Positions 49,068 to 59,389 are shown, counted from the stretch's first letter. The stretch: 64,000 nt of DNA from Actinomadura soli (GCF_005889715.1 NZ_VCKW01000004.1:1-64000); one strand, 5' to 3'. Notes: generated from the sequence alone by a model not told the origin. Translations and numbers: made by a program.

Positions 49068-49625
49068 ATGCCGAGCTATGACTTCGCGCTGATCCTCAGC
49101 CGTCCCCTCTATGAGGACGAGCTGGACCCGCTGTTCGGCCGCACGCACGGCGCCGTCACGGTGTCGATCATCAGCGAGCCGCAGCACGCCGACCGTCCGG
49201 GCAACGCGTCCTGCTCCTGGCCGGGCCCCACCCTCGCCGCCGCGATCATGGAGGTCGTGGAGCACGTCGAGAACAGCGCGCCCGGCGTGCACGTCGCGCA
49301 GGTCGAGGCCGACCCGCTGCTGACGATCCGCGACATCGCCGAGCGGGTCGGACGCTCCCTCGACTCGGTCCGGCACGCGATCACCGGCTCCCGCGGCGCG
49401 GGCGGCTTCCCCTCGTCGGAGATGTCGACGGCCGGGCACCGGCTGTGGCGCTGGTCCAAGGTGGCCGCCTACTACGGGCTCGACGACCCGCAGCTCGTGG
49501 AGGCGAAGCCGACCGTCCAGGCGATCAACGGCTGGCTCGCGCTCCGCGACGTCGTCCCCGACGTGGCGCCCGCCGCCGAAGAGGTCACCTCCGCCCTCTC
49601 CCTGGTGATCCCGCACGTCGCGTAG
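49068..49625 (+). CDS. Helix-turn-helix domain protein of unknown function
   Basis: A 185-aa protein, ATG after GAGGAGG. The N-terminal 90 residues are alpha/beta (SYDFALILSRPL). Residues about 85-145 look like a helix-turn-helix (LLTIRDIAERVGRSLDSVRHAI, then HRLWRWSKVAAYYG), similar to the MerR-like module of small actinobacterial DNA-binding proteins. Function unknown. Confidence 0.7.
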   Translation: MPSYDFALILSRPLYEDELDPLFGRTHGAVTVSIISEPQHADRPGNASCSWPGPTLAAAIMEVVEHVENSAPGVHVAQVEADPLLTIRDIAERVGRSLDSVRHAITGSRGAGGFPSSEMSTAGHRLWRWSKVAAYYGLDDPQLVEAKPTVQAINGWLALRDVVPDVAPAAEEVTSALSLVIPHVA

Positions 49626-49843
49626 ACCGCCCTTTCCGGGCTTTACGAGCACGAACGTCCCAGCCTTCCTTGCCCAGGGTCGGGGTCGCGTGCCGCTGCG
49701 TGATCACGCCCGGAATCGGACGGGCGGCAGGTGGCACCCCCGAGTCGACAGTGCGGGCAGGTGGGGGCGAAGATCGTCCCGGTGCCGTGCCGGGGGTGCC
49801 TCAACCGAAGGTCCGTGATGTGCTTGGGCAAGGGGGACGATCG

Positions 49844-50659
49844 ATGGCGATCATCGCGCAGCTGAGCGATATCCACCTGGCGGCCGGCCGGGACGGCGAG
49901 GTGGACGACGGCTCGGGGCCGGTGCGCGCGCTGCGGGCCGCCGTGTCGAGCCTGCTCTCGCTGCCCGCCCGCCCGGACGCCGTCGTCATCACCGGCGACC
50001 TCGCCGACGGCGGCAGGCGCGCGGAGTACGCCCGGCTCCACGCGCTGCTGTCGCCGCTGCCGATGGCCGTCTACCCGATGTGCGGCAACCACGACGACCG
50101 CGACGAGCTGCGGAGGGTGTTCGCCGACCATCCCGAGGTGACCGACACGGGGACGTCCCCGCAGGCGCCCGTGCAGTACGCAGTGGACGTGGCCGGCGTG
50201 CGGCTCGTCTGCTGCGACACCACCGTGGACGGCCACGCCCACGGGCACATGAGCGAGGAGCGGCTCGCGTGGCTCGACGGGACGCTCGGCACCGCCCCCG
50301 ACACGCCGACGGTCATCGCCACGCATCATCCGCCGTACCCGATCGGGATGCGGTTCATCGACGACCTGCGCTTCGTCGACCCGGCCGGGTTCGCGGCGGT
50401 GGTCTCCCGGCACCGGCAGGTGGTGCGGGTGATCTCCGGGCACGTCCACCGCGCGTCGGTCGGGTCGCTGGCGGGGACCGTCAGCACCACCTGCCCGAGC
50501 ACGTACCGGCAGCTGTTCCTCGACCTCACCTCGCAGGGGCGCGCGGCCGTCACCGGGGAGCCCGCCGGGTTCGCCATCCACCTCATCGGCCTGGACGGCT
50601 CGGCGACCACCCATTTCGCTCCGACCGGGAACTACCGCCCGCTGATGGACGTGGAGTGA
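49844..50659 (+). CDS. Metallophosphoesterase (CpdA-like)
   Basis: A 271-aa calcineurin-fold phosphodiesterase. Metal-binding motifs DIHL (Asp9, His11), GDLAD (Asp52), GNHDD, HHPPYP and GHVH are all present in order. It most resembles class III cAMP phosphodiesterases, but the substrate is inferred. ATG at 49844 follows AAGGGGG. Same strand as the preceding HTH gene. Confidence 0.88.
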   Translation: MAIIAQLSDIHLAAGRDGEVDDGSGPVRALRAAVSSLLSLPARPDAVVITGDLADGGRRAEYARLHALLSPLPMAVYPMCGNHDDRDELRRVFADHPEVTDTGTSPQAPVQYAVDVAGVRLVCCDTTVDGHAHGHMSEERLAWLDGTLGTAPDTPTVIATHHPPYPIGMRFIDDLRFVDPAGFAAVVSRHRQVVRVISGHVHRASVGSLAGTVSTTCPSTYRQLFLDLTSQGRAAVTGEPAGFAIHLIGLDGSATTHFAPTGNYRPLMDVE

Positions 50660-50702
50660 CCGTCCGCCGCCGTGAGGGCGGCCGGGAGGCCCTGAGGGGG
50701 CG

Positions 50703-51149
50703 TCAGCAGCCCCGGTGGCGCCCGAGGACGGTGCGGAGAAGCAGGAGCGCGCCCCACGGGCCCGCCACCCAGATCCACCACGGGTAGACCGTCCCGGCCC
50801 CCTGCACCATCAAGATCAGCCAGATGGTCAGGTTGATGCCGCTGACGACCGCCCACGCGCCCCACATCGCCGCCATCCCCCGGGGTTCGAGGTCGCCCGA
50901 CGGCCGGACGGCGGGCGACGCGGTGCTCTTCGGCTGCGCCGCCGGGACGGGAAGCTGGTAGAGGTCCTCCTCGGGCAGGTCGGAGGTGACCTCCTGAAGC
51001 TGCCCCAGGGTCTTCGCCGCGAACACCGCCTCAAGCCGCTCCTGCAGCTCGTCCATGGTGATCCGGCCTTCGGCACAGTGCTCCCGAAGGCTCTCCGCCA
51101 CCCGGTCGCGTTCGGCGTCCGAGGCCCGGAGGTCAGGGTTCGGCGCCAT
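50703..51149 (-). CDS. DUF1707 membrane protein
   Basis: A 148-aa protein. The DUF1707 domain (residues 5-60: LRASDAERDRVAESLREH, EGRITMDELQERLEAVFAAKT) is followed by a linker and two spans (GINLTIWLILMV; WIWVAGPWGALLLL). 14 bp after the map stop, so likely cotranscribed with map. Function unknown. Confidence 0.88.
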   Translation of the reverse strand: MAPNPDLRASDAERDRVAESLREHCAEGRITMDELQERLEAVFAAKTLGQLQEVTSDLPEEDLYQLPVPAAQPKSTASPAVRPSGDLEPRGMAAMWGAWAVVSGINLTIWLILMVQGAGTVYPWWIWVAGPWGALLLLRTVLGRHRGC

Positions 51150-51163
51150 GGCTCCTCCGCTCG

Positions 51164-52000
51164 TCAGGACGAGGTCTCGGTTTCATTCTGGACGATGCCG
51201 AGCCTGGTGAGCCATTCTTCGCCCTCGTCCAATGCGGTCAGGACGCGCGGACCGTCCGGCGTGACCGCGAACGTGTGCTCGAAGTGCGCCGACGAGCGGC
51301 CGTCGACGGTGACGACCGTCCAGCCGTCGTCCAGCTCGACGGTGTCCTTGGCGCCGAGGTTCACCATCGGCTCGACCGCGAAGCACATTCCGGGCTCCAG
51401 GACGGGCCCGTGCCCGGGCGGCCCGTGGTTCGGGATGAGCGGGTCCATGTGCATCTCGGTCCCGATGCCGTGCCCACCGTAGCCCTCGACGATGCCGTAG
51501 GCGCCCTGAGAGCGGATGTGAGCCTCGATCGCGTGCGAGATGTCCGAGAGCCTGGCCCCGGCCCTCCCGGCCGCGAGACCGTGCCACAGGGACGCCTCGG
51601 TGACCTCCAGGAGCCGCCGCCGCTCCGCGGTGATCTCCCCGACGGGGACGGTGATCGCCGCGTCGCCGTGCCAGCCCTCGACGATCGCGCCGCAGTCGAT
51701 GGAGACGATGTCGCCGTCCGCCAGCACCTTCCCGGGCCGCGGGATGCCGTGCACGATCTCCTCGTTGACGGACGCGCAGATCGTCCCGGTGAAGCCGTGG
51801 TAGCCCTTGAACGACGGGACGCCGCCGTGGTCGCGGATGTGCCGCTCGGCGAGCTCGTCCAGGTCCAACGTGGTGATCCCGGGCTTCACGGCGTCGCGGA
51901 GCAGCTCCAGCGTCCGGCCGACCAGAAGCCCGGCCGCGCGCATCAGCTCGATCTGCTCCGCGGTCTTCACCTGGATCGCGGGCCTGTGCCGTCTGAACAT
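51164..52000 (-). CDS. map: Methionine aminopeptidase type I
   Basis: A 278-aa di-metal enzyme that removes initiator methionine. The five metal ligands are Asp102, Asp113, His177, Glu210 and Glu241. Third gene of secY-adk-map. Confidence 0.97.
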   Translation of the reverse strand: MFRRHRPAIQVKTAEQIELMRAAGLLVGRTLELLRDAVKPGITTLDLDELAERHIRDHGGVPSFKGYHGFTGTICASVNEEIVHGIPRPGKVLADGDIVSIDCGAIVEGWHGDAAITVPVGEITAERRRLLEVTEASLWHGLAAGRAGARLSDISHAIEAHIRSQGAYGIVEGYGGHGIGTEMHMDPLIPNHGPPGHGPVLEPGMCFAVEPMVNLGAKDTVELDDGWTVVTVDGRSSAHFEHTFAVTPDGPRVLTALDEGEEWLTRLGIVQNETETSS

Positions 52001-52115
52001 CTCTCCCCCTGTACACCGGCGGGCCGGGGCGTCCGCCGCGTCTGCCGCGGGACGGCCCCGGCGTGCCGGCGCGGGGCCGGTTCCGGGTCCCCGCCCTCGC
52101 CGTTACCTCTCTAGC

Positions 52116-52137
52116 GGCCCGCCTTCTCCGGCGGGCC
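52116..52137. other. Hairpin between adk and map
   Basis: GGCCCGCC (52116-52123) with GGCGGGCC (52130-52137), 6-nt loop, in the 158-bp gap. No T-run. Confidence 0.5.
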
Positions 52138-52158
52138 TGACACCGCTCTGGCGGACGG

Positions 52159-52809
52159 TCACTTCTCCAAGGGGCGCAGTGCGGTCAGGGCGCGCTTGGT
52201 GACCTCTTCGACCGGGCCCGTCGCGTCGATGCCGACGAGGATGTGCTCGTCGGCGTAGAACTGCACGAGCGGCGCCGTGTCGTGCTTGTAGACCTCCAGG
52301 CGGTGCATGACGACCTCTTCCTTGTCGTCGTCGCGCTGGAAGAGGTGCCCGCCGCAGTCGTCGCAGATGTCGTCCTGCTTGTCGTCGAAGTCGACGTGCC
52401 AGATCCGCCCGCACCGGTCGCAGGTCCGGCGGCCGGACAGCCGCCGGACGACCTCGTCCTCGTCGACGACCAGCTCCAGCACGATGTCGAGCCTGGCGTC
52501 CCACTCGGCGAGGATCTTCTTCAGCGTCTCCGCCTGCGGGACGTTGCGCGGGAACCCGTCCAGCAGGAACCCGTCGCGGGCGTCGTCCTCGGCGAGCCGG
52601 TCGCGCACCATCGCGATCGTGACCTCGTCGGGCACCAGGTCGCCGCGGTCCATGTACTGCTTGGCCTGCCGGCCGAGCTCGGTACCGCCGCTCACGTTGG
52701 CGCGGAAGATGTCACCTGTCGAGATCTTCGGGATGGACAGATGCGATGCGATGAACTGGGCCTGCGTCCCCTTGCCCGCACCCGGGGGGCCCACCAGGAC
52801 GATACGCAT
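52159..52809 (-). CDS. adk: Adenylate kinase, zinc-lid type
   Basis: A 216-aa enzyme balancing ATP, ADP and AMP. P-loop GPPGAGKGT (Lys13). The lid carries Cys130, Cys133, Cys149 and Cys152, so it binds zinc. The start directly abuts the secY stop. Confidence 0.97.
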   Translation of the reverse strand: MRIVLVGPPGAGKGTQAQFIASHLSIPKISTGDIFRANVSGGTELGRQAKQYMDRGDLVPDEVTIAMVRDRLAEDDARDGFLLDGFPRNVPQAETLKKILAEWDARLDIVLELVVDEDEVVRRLSGRRTCDRCGRIWHVDFDDKQDDICDDCGGHLFQRDDDKEEVVMHRLEVYKHDTAPLVQFYADEHILVGIDATGPVEEVTKRALTALRPLEK

Positions 52810-54108
52810 CTACCGAAGGAAGCCCTCGTAGTTGCGTTGCTGGAGCTGACTCTCGATCTGCTTCACGGTATCCAGTCCGACGCCGACGATGATGAGGATG
52901 CTCGCACCGCCGAAGGGGAAGTCCTGGGTGGCGTTCAGGAGTGCGAACGCCACCATGGGGATCAGCGACACGAGCCCCAGGTAGAGCGCACCGGGTGTGG
53001 TGATCCGGGTCAGCACGAAGTCGAGGTACTCGGCGGTCGGCCGACCAGGACGGATACCTGGGATGAAACCACCATACTTCTTCATGTTGTCGGCCACTTC
53101 AGTGGGGTTGAACGTGATCGCCACGTAGAAGTAGGTGAAGAAGATGATGAAGACGAAGAAGATCGCCATGTGCCAGGGGTTGTCCTGCTGCAGGTAGGGC
53201 TGGATCTTCTGCAGCCACTTCGTGTTCGGCCAGAGCTGGGTCGCCAGGATCGGCAGGTACAGCAGGGACGACGCGAAGATGATCGGGATGATGCCGGCCT
53301 GGTTCACCTTCAGCGGGATGTAGGTCGACGTCCCGCCGTACATGCGGCGGCCGACCATGCGCTTGGCGTACTGGACGGGGATGCGCCGCTGCGCCTGCTC
53401 GACGAACACGACACCGGCCATGATCGCGAGGCCGACGAGGAGCACCACCGCGAAGACGAAGCCGTTCTGCGTCTTGTAGATGCTCCAGAACTGGGCGGGG
53501 AAGACCGCGACCACCTGGGTGAAGATCAGCAGCGACATGCCGTTGCCGACGCCGCGGTCGGTGATCAGCTCGCCCAGCCACATGATCACCGACGTGCCGG
53601 CCACCATGCAGATGACCATCGTGATGATCGGGAACAGGCCCGTCTCGTACAGGATGTCGTCGCTGCCGGACACACCGGAGAACAACTGCCCGGTGCTCGC
53701 CATCGCGACGATGCCGGTGGCCTGAAGGATCGCCAGCCCGATCGTCAGATAACGGGTGTACTGGGTGATCTTCGTCGTGCCGGCCTGGCCCTCCTTCTTC
53801 AGGGCCTCCAGCCGGGGGATCACAACCGTCAGCAACTGGAGGATGATGCTCGCCGTGATGTACGGCATGATCCCCAGCGCGAAGATCGACAGCTTCAGTA
53901 GCGCGCCGCCGCTGAACAGGTCGACAAGGCCGTAGAGGTTGTTGCTCTCCTTGGCCGCGTCCGCGGTCTCCTTCAGCACTTTCACGTTCACGTTCGGCGT
54001 CGGGATGATCGATCCCAACCGGAACACCACGATGATGAACAACGTGAACAACAGCTTTTTACGCAGGTCAGGCGTACGGAAAGCCCGAGCGAACGCGGTC
54101 AGCACCAT
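52810..54108 (-). CDS. secY: Preprotein translocase subunit SecY
   Basis: A 432-aa channel with ten spans, central pore of the Sec system with SecE and SecG. GSIIPTPNVN, IMPYITASIILQLL and the cytoplasmic loop region RRIPVQYAKRMVG are diagnostic. First gene of secY-adk-map. Confidence 0.98.
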   Translation of the reverse strand: MVLTAFARAFRTPDLRKKLLFTLFIIVVFRLGSIIPTPNVNVKVLKETADAAKESNNLYGLVDLFSGGALLKLSIFALGIMPYITASIILQLLTVVIPRLEALKKEGQAGTTKITQYTRYLTIGLAILQATGIVAMASTGQLFSGVSGSDDILYETGLFPIITMVICMVAGTSVIMWLGELITDRGVGNGMSLLIFTQVVAVFPAQFWSIYKTQNGFVFAVVLLVGLAIMAGVVFVEQAQRRIPVQYAKRMVGRRMYGGTSTYIPLKVNQAGIIPIIFASSLLYLPILATQLWPNTKWLQKIQPYLQQDNPWHMAIFFVFIIFFTYFYVAITFNPTEVADNMKKYGGFIPGIRPGRPTAEYLDFVLTRITTPGALYLGLVSLIPMVAFALLNATQDFPFGGASILIIVGVGLDTVKQIESQLQQRNYEGFLR

Positions 54109-54246
54109 TCCTCCTGGGGACCTGCATCAATGTGGCGGCGCCCTGATGGTCGATCAACGGACTGTCGGCGCACGGCCTTCTGGCGTGCACACTGTATCCG
54201 CTCCGCTGACCAAAGCCGCAACCACGAAGACGAGAGCAGCCCGCAT

Positions 54247-54274
54247 AGTGTAGCGACTCCGCGGATGGCGACAA
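54247..54274 (-). promoter_or_regulatory. secY-adk-map promoter
   Basis: TTGTCG (54269-54274) and TACACT (54247-54252), spacing 16. About 140 nt before the secY start. A second candidate (TACAGT) lies closer. Confidence 0.5.
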
Positions 54275-54631
54275 CCATCGCCGAAGATCGCGACAGGAGC
54301 CGCCGGAGACGGGGCCGGGACACTGTCGAGAAACGACGAAGACGCGCCGGAGACGTACCGGAGACGGCCACGGTCTTGAGTGTGATCGGAGGCGGCCCGC
54401 CGCTGGGCCGTCCGGTCCGACAAACAGAAGATCAGGCGCAAGTAGGACAAGGCCGGCGGGGCGCGTCTCAAGAAATGCGGTTCGACCTACTTCAGAGTGC
54501 AGCGCTTCGGGCACCGGCTGCATCGCCCGCTGACCCGCGACGACCTCCCCGCCCCTCCCGCATGACCGTGGGAGGGCCCTCAACGCCCACATCGGCCCGC
54601 GCCCCCGTGCCGATGGATGGGCGAAAGAAAG

Positions 54632-54674
54632 AAGGCCATGGCCGGTTCCCCTCGCGGGGAACGGCCATGGCCTT
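54632..54674 (-). terminator. Terminator after rplO
   Basis: A long hairpin: AAGGCCATGGCC (54632-54643) pairs with GGCCATGGCCTT (54663-54674), inner GTTCCCC/GGGGAAC stem, 4-nt loop. Followed on the minus strand by CTTCTTTCTTTC. It should end the S10-spc transcript. Confidence 0.85.
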
Positions 54675-54690
54675 CCTTTGTGGCCTTCGC

Positions 54691-55182
54691 CTACAGCTCG
54701 TCGGCGGTTCCGCCTGCGGCGGCGATCTTCTCCTTCGCGGCGCCGGAGAAGGCGTGCGCCTTCACCTGGACCGCGACGGAGATCTCGCCGGTGCCGAGGA
54801 CCTTGACCGGACGGCCGCGGCGCACCGCGCCCCTCGCCGCCAGGTCGTCCGCCGTGACCTCGCCGCCCTCGGGGTAGAGCGCGGCGAGCTTGTCCAGGTT
54901 CACGACCTGGAACTCGACCCGGTTCGGGTTCTTGAAGCCCTTGAGCTTCGGCACCCGGCGGATCAGCGGCATCTGACCGCCCTCGAACCCGACGGGCACG
55001 GTGCCGCGGGCCTTGGTGCCCTTGGTGCCGCGGCCCGCGGTCTTGCCCTTGGACGCCTCGCCGCGGCCCTTGCGGGTCTTGCGGCGGTTCGAGCCCGGGG
55101 CGGGACGCAGGTCGTGCACCTTCAGCGGAGTGCCCCCCGTGGCGCCCTCCGCCTCGGGGGCGTCCTTGGAGAGATCAGCCAT
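54691..55182 (-). CDS. rplO: 50S ribosomal protein L15
   Basis: A 163-aa protein ([39 protein letters not shown]) with about 18 extra N-terminal residues. Confidence 0.96.
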   Translation of the reverse strand: MADLSKDAPEAEGATGGTPLKVHDLRPAPGSNRRKTRKGRGEASKGKTAGRGTKGTKARGTVPVGFEGGQMPLIRRVPKLKGFKNPNRVEFQVVNLDKLAALYPEGGEVTADDLAARGAVRRGRPVKVLGTGEISVAVQVKAHAFSGAAKEKIAAAGGTADEL

Positions 55183-55183
55183 C

Positions 55184-55366
55184 TCAGTCGACCTCCTCGA
55201 CGGTGACCAGGTGCGCCACCGTCCGGATCATGCCGAGCACCTCGGGGCGGTCCTCGCGGACCACGCTCTGCCCGATCTTCTTCAGGCCGAGGGTGCGCAG
55301 CGTGGCACGCTGGTTCTGCTTCTCGCTGATCACGGACTTGGTCTGCGTGATCTTCAGCTGGGTCAT
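55184..55366 (-). CDS. rpmD: 50S ribosomal protein L30
   Basis: A 60-aa protein ([29 protein letters not shown]). ATG at 55366 overlaps the rpsE stop (ATGA). Confidence 0.96.
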   Translation of the reverse strand: MTQLKITQTKSVISEKQNQRATLRTLGLKKIGQSVVREDRPEVLGMIRTVAHLVTVEEVD

Positions 55367-55983
55367 GAGGTCGCGGCCTCCGCCCTGGGCTCGCTGCCCG
55401 CGGCGCGGGCCCGCAGCATCGCCGCGGGGGCGACGTCCTCGATCGGCAGGCCGCGCTTGGCCGCGATCTCCTCGGGACGCTTCAGCGCCTTGAGGCCCGC
55501 GATCGTGGCGTGCACGATGTTGATCGCGTTGTCGCTGCCCAGCGACTTGCTCAGCACGTCGTGGATGCCGGCGCACTCCAGCACCGCGCGCACCGGGCCG
55601 CCCGCGATCACGCCGGTGCCGGGGCTCGCCGGACGCAGCAGGACCTCGCCCGCCGCGTCCCGCGCCTGCACCAGGTGCGGGATGGTGCCCTGGATCCGCG
55701 GGACCTTGAAGAAGTGCTTCTTGGCCTCCTCGACGCCCTTGGCGATCGCCGCGGGCACCTCCTTGGCCTTGCCGTAGCCGACGCCGACGGTGCCGTTGCC
55801 GTCACCGACGATCACCAGGGCGGTGAAGCTGAAGCGACGCCCGCCCTTGACGACCTTGGCGACACGGTTGATCGCCACGACCTTCTCGATGTACGACTGG
55901 CCCTTGTCGGCGCCACCGCGGCGGTCGTCGCGGCGATCGCGACGGTCGCCACCCTGACCGCCGCCACGCCTCTGCGCTGCCAT
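55363..55983 (-). CDS. rpsE: 30S ribosomal protein S5
   Basis: A 206-aa decoding-accuracy protein ([39 protein letters not shown]). N-terminal extension of about 40 residues rich in Arg, Gly and Asp. ATG at 55983. Confidence 0.96.
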   Translation of the reverse strand: MAAQRRGGGQGGDRRDRRDDRRGGADKGQSYIEKVVAINRVAKVVKGGRRFSFTALVIVGDGNGTVGVGYGKAKEVPAAIAKGVEEAKKHFFKVPRIQGTIPHLVQARDAAGEVLLRPASPGTGVIAGGPVRAVLECAGIHDVLSKSLGSDNAINIVHATIAGLKALKRPEEIAAKRGLPIEDVAPAAMLRARAAGSEPRAEAATS

Positions 55984-56017
55984 CAGTGGTTCCTCTCGTT
56001 CAGCTTGGTCAGGGCCC

Positions 56018-56404
56018 TCACAGCTGGAGGCCCCCCTCGCGCGCACCGTCCGCGACTGCGGCGATACGGCCGTGGTACTTGTTGCCGCCGCGGTCGAACA
56101 CGACCGCGGAGACGCCGGCGTCCTGCGCCCGGCGGGCGACGAGCTCGCCGACCTTGCGGGACTTGGCGGTCTTGTCGCCGGCGTCGGCGCGCAGGTCCGC
56201 CTCCATCGTGGACGCGCTGGCCACCGTGTGGCCCTTGGCGTCGTCGATGACCTGGACGAACACGTGCCGGCTGGAGCGGGTCACGACCAGGCGAGGGCGC
56301 TCGGCGGTGCCGAGGACCTTCTTGCGGACCCGGATGTGCCGGCGCCTGCGAGCCTTGGCCCGCGCCGACGTGGCCTTTCCGGCCAGGGTCTTGGTGCCTG
56401 CCAT
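56018..56404 (-). CDS. rplR: 50S ribosomal protein L18
   Basis: A 128-aa 5S-rRNA-binding protein ([40 protein letters not shown]). Confidence 0.96.
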   Translation of the reverse strand: MAGTKTLAGKATSARAKARRRRHIRVRKKVLGTAERPRLVVTRSSRHVFVQVIDDAKGHTVASASTMEADLRADAGDKTAKSRKVGELVARRAQDAGVSAVVFDRGGNKYHGRIAAVADGAREGGLQL

Positions 56405-56406
56405 GC

Positions 56407-56943
56407 CTACTTACCAGCCTTTCCGACCTTGCGGCGGATCTGCTCGCCCTCGTACCGCACGCCCTTGCCCTTGTACGGATCGGGCTTGCGCAGCTTGCGG
56501 ATGTTGGCGGCGACCTCGCCGACCTTCTGCTTGTCGATGCCCTCGACGACCAGCTGGGTCGGGCGCTCCACCGTGAAGTTGATGCCCTCGGGCGGCTCGA
56601 CGGTGATCGGGTGGCTGTACCCGAGCGAGAACTCCAGGTTCTTGCCCTTCGCCACCACGCGGTAGCCGACACCCTGGATGACCAGGGTCTTCTTGTAGCC
56701 GTCGGTGACCCCGACGACCATGTTGTTGATCAGCGTACGGGTGAGCCCGTGCAGGCCGCGCACCTTGTTGAGGTCGTTCGGCCGGCTGACGACGATCTTG
56801 CCGTCCTCCTGCTTGACCTCGATGGGCTCGGCGACCGTGTGCGACAGGGTGCCCTTCGGCCCCTTGACGGTGACCTCCCGGCCGTCGAGCTTGACCTCGA
56901 CGTTGCCGGGCACGGCGATGGGGCTACGTCCGATTCGAGACAT
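56407..56943 (-). CDS. rplF: 50S ribosomal protein L6
   Basis: A 178-aa protein ([44 protein letters not shown]). Normal length. Confidence 0.97.
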   Translation of the reverse strand: MSRIGRSPIAVPGNVEVKLDGREVTVKGPKGTLSHTVAEPIEVKQEDGKIVVSRPNDLNKVRGLHGLTRTLINNMVVGVTDGYKKTLVIQGVGYRVVAKGKNLEFSLGYSHPITVEPPEGINFTVERPTQLVVEGIDKQKVGEVAANIRKLRKPDPYKGKGVRYEGEQIRRKVGKAGK

Positions 56944-56958
56944 TGGTCAGAACCCCCC

Positions 56959-57357
56959 TCACCACACGTAGGCGAGGACTTCGCCGCCCACGCCGCGCTT
57001 GCCCGCCTGCCGGTCGGTCATCAGGCCGGAGGACGTCGAGATGATCGCGACGCCCAGTCCGCCGAGGACCTTCGGCAGGTTGTCCTTCTTCGCGTACACG
57101 CGCAGACCCGGCTTCGAGACGCGCTTTATACCGGCGATCGAACGCTCCCGCGTCGGCCCGAACTTGAGCTCGATGTTGAGCTTCTTGCCGACCTCGGCGT
57201 CCTCCACGCTCCAGCCCGAGATGTAGCCCTCCTGCTGGAGGATCTCGGCGATGTGCGCCTTGATCTTCGAGTACGGCATCGCCACCGAGTCGTGGTACGC
57301 CGAATTCGCGTTCCGCAGACGCGTCAGCATGTCTGCGATCGGGTCGGTCATCGTCAT
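56959..57357 (-). CDS. rpsH: 30S ribosomal protein S8
   Basis: A 132-aa central-domain assembly protein ([31 protein letters not shown]). In E. coli it represses the spc operon; that control has not been shown here. Confidence 0.97.
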   Translation of the reverse strand: MTMTDPIADMLTRLRNANSAYHDSVAMPYSKIKAHIAEILQQEGYISGWSVEDAEVGKKLNIELKFGPTRERSIAGIKRVSKPGLRVYAKKDNLPKVLGGLGVAIISTSSGLMTDRQAGKRGVGGEVLAYVW

Positions 57358-57422
57358 GGCCTACTGGCCCTCCCTCGCCACGGTTTCCTCGGACTTGTGC
57401 CGTGGACCTTTGGCGCGGTCGT

Positions 57423-57442
57423 GGGCGTCCTCTCGGACGCCC
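57423..57442. other. Hairpin 1 between rpsN and rpsH
   Basis: GGGCGTCC (57423-57430) with GGACGCCC (57435-57442), 4-nt loop, in a 138-bp gap. Confidence 0.6.
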
Positions 57443-57467
57443 GGTCGGTCATTATCAGGCGGGTGCC

Positions 57468-57492
57468 CGTCCCGGGGCCGCGCCCCGGGACG
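57468..57492. other. Hairpin 2 between rpsN and rpsH
   Basis: CGTCCCGGGGC (57468-57478) with GCCCCGGGACG (57482-57492), 3-nt loop, directly after the rpsN stop. Very stable, no T-run. Confidence 0.65.
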
Positions 57493-57495
57493 CGG

Positions 57496-57681
57496 TCACC
57501 AGCTGGACTTCGTGATGCCGGGCAACTCGCCGCGGTGGGCCATCTCCCGGAAGCACACGCGGCACAGGCCGAACTTCCGGTAGACGGAGCGCGGACGCCC
57601 GCAGCGCGAGCATCGAGTGTACGCGCGGACGCCGAACTTCGGCTTCCGCGCCGCCTTGGCGATCATCGACTTCTTCGCCAT
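57496..57681 (-). CDS. rpsN: 30S ribosomal protein S14 type Z
   Basis: A 61-aa zinc-binding S14 (Cys24, Cys27, Cys40, Cys43; [16 protein letters not shown]). ATG at 57681, 2 bp after the rplE stop. Confidence 0.96.
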   Translation of the reverse strand: MAKKSMIAKAARKPKFGVRAYTRCSRCGRPRSVYRKFGLCRVCFREMAHRGELPGITKSSW

Positions 57682-57683
57682 GC

Positions 57684-58259
57684 TCAGTTCTCCTTGAACG
57701 GGAAGCCGAGGAGCCTCAGCAGCGCCCGGCCCTCGTCGTCGGTCTTCGCGGTCGTCACGACCGTGATGTCCATGCCGCGCTGCCGGTCGACCTTGTCGGG
57801 GTCGACCTCGTGGAACATCACCTGCTCGGTCAGCCCGAACGTGTAGTTGCCGTTGCCGTCGAACTGCTTCGGCGACAGGCCGCGGAAGTCGCGGATGCGG
57901 GGCAGCGCCGTCGCGAGCAGCCGGTCCAGGAACTCCCACATGCGGTCGCCGCGCAGCGTGGCGTGCGCGCCGATCGGCATGCCCTCGCGCAGCTTGAACT
58001 GCGCGATGGACTTGCGGGCCCGGTTCACGGCCGGCTTCTGGCCGGTGATCAGCGACAGGTCGCGGATCGCGCCCTCGATCAGCTTGGCGTCCTTGGCCGC
58101 GTCACCGACCCCCATGTTCACCACGATCTTGGTGAGGGTGGGGATCTGCATGACGTTGGCGTAGCCGAACTCCTCCCGCATCTGCCCCGCGATCTCCTCG
58201 CGGTAGCGGACCTTGAGCCTCGGCGTCGGGACGGGACGCTCGGTCACGGTCTCAGTCAT
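57684..58259 (-). CDS. rplE: 50S ribosomal protein L5
   Basis: A 191-aa 5S-rRNA-binding protein ([50 protein letters not shown]). Overlaps rplX by 8 bp. Confidence 0.97.
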   Translation of the reverse strand: MTETVTERPVPTPRLKVRYREEIAGQMREEFGYANVMQIPTLTKIVVNMGVGDAAKDAKLIEGAIRDLSLITGQKPAVNRARKSIAQFKLREGMPIGAHATLRGDRMWEFLDRLLATALPRIRDFRGLSPKQFDGNGNYTFGLTEQVMFHEVDPDKVDRQRGMDITVVTTAKTDDEGRALLRLLGFPFKEN

Positions 58260-58671
58260 CGGAAGCAGGCTCCTTCGCGGCCTCGGCGGGCTCGTCGTTC
58301 TCGGCGGCCTTCGCGGCCTTGGCCGCCTTCGGCTTGCCGGCCGACTTGGCCTTGCCGGCCGACTTGGCCCGGTTCTTGTGCGGACGCGTGACGCGGACCT
58401 TCTTCCCGTCCTCGTCGAACTCGTAGCCGATGCGGACGGCCACGCCGTTCTCGGCCAGCGCGACGTTGCTGACGTGCAGCGGCGCCTCGACCGTGACCCG
58501 GCCGCTCTCCTTGCCGGCGCGCTGCTGGTCGGCCTTGATGTTCTTGGTGATGAGGTTGACGCCCTCGACGACCACCCGGTCCTCGCGGGGGATGGTGCGC
58601 AGGACCTTCCCCGTCGCGCCCTTGTCCTTGCCGGCGAGGACGATCACCTCGTCGCCCTTGCGGATCTTCAT
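58252..58671 (-). CDS. rplX: 50S ribosomal protein L24
   Basis: A 139-aa protein. KOW core ([21 protein letters not shown]) and a 35-residue Lys/Ala tail with two GKAKSAGK repeats. ATG overlaps the rplN stop (TGATG). Confidence 0.96.
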   Translation of the reverse strand: MKIRKGDEVIVLAGKDKGATGKVLRTIPREDRVVVEGVNLITKNIKADQQRAGKESGRVTVEAPLHVSNVALAENGVAVRIGYEFDEDGKKVRVTRPHKNRAKSAGKAKSAGKPKAAKAAKAAENDEPAEAAKEPASDD

Positions 58672-59039
58672 CAGAGCACCTCCGGCGCGAGCGAGATGAT
58701 GCGCATGAACTTCTTCTCGCGCAGTTCACGGCCCACCGGGCCGAAGATTCGGGTGCCGCGGGGGTCGCCGCCGTCCTTGATGAGGACCGCGGCGTTCTCG
58801 TCGAAGCGGATGTAGGAGCCGTCCGGGCGCCGGCGCTCCTTGCGGGTGCGCACGACGACCGCCTTGACGACGTCACCCTTCTTCACGCCCGCGCCGGGAA
58901 GGGCGTCCTTCACCGTCGCGACGATGATGTCGCCGACTCCCGCGTAGCGCCGACCCGAGCCGCCGAGAACCCGGATGCAAAGGATCTCCTTCGCACCCGT
59001 GTTGTCGGCGACCTTGAGTCGCGACTCCTGCTGGATCAC
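58671..59039 (-). CDS. rplN: 50S ribosomal protein L14
   Basis: A 122-aa protein ([40 protein letters not shown]). Normal length. Confidence 0.97.
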   Translation of the reverse strand: MIQQESRLKVADNTGAKEILCIRVLGGSGRRYAGVGDIIVATVKDALPGAGVKKGDVVKAVVVRTRKERRRPDGSYIRFDENAAVLIKDGGDPRGTRIFGPVGRELREKKFMRIISLAPEVL

Positions 59040-59104
59040 GTCAACTCCTGTTCGTCACACCGGTTCTGCCGCCAGATCGGGCGGCAGCCTGGTGGAACCA
59101 GTAA

Positions 59105-59389
59105 TTACTTGGCCTTCTCGAGGATCTCCACCACGCGCCACCGCTTGGTGGCCGACAGCGGGCGGGTCTCCATGAGACGGACGCGGTCGCCGACGCCACA
59201 CTCGTTGGCCTCGTCGTGCGCCTTGTAGTTCTTCGTCCGGCGGATCACCTTGTGGTACTTGGCGTGCTTCACGCGGTCCTCGACGGACACGACCACGGTC
59301 TTGTCCATCTTGTCGCTGACCACCAGGCCCTCAAGGATCTTGCGGCTGTTGCGCTGCCCGGCCGTCGGCTCGGTCTGCTGCTCGGTCAT
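59105..59389 (-). CDS. rpsQ: 30S ribosomal protein S17
   Basis: A 94-aa OB-fold protein ([40 protein letters not shown]). ATG overlaps the rpmC stop. Confidence 0.97.
   Translation of the reverse strand: MTEQQTEPTAGQRNSRKILEGLVVSDKMDKTVVVSVEDRVKHAKYHKVIRRTKNYKAHDEANECGVGDRVRLMETRPLSATKRWRVVEILEKAK

Larger units (their letters stand above)
54109..54690. other. Long gap between secY and rplO
   Basis: About 580 bp where most actinobacteria have a short one. It holds the rplO terminator (54632-54674), a secY promoter candidate and short repeats of CCGGAGACG near 54300-54370. No gene supported. Confidence 0.6.
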
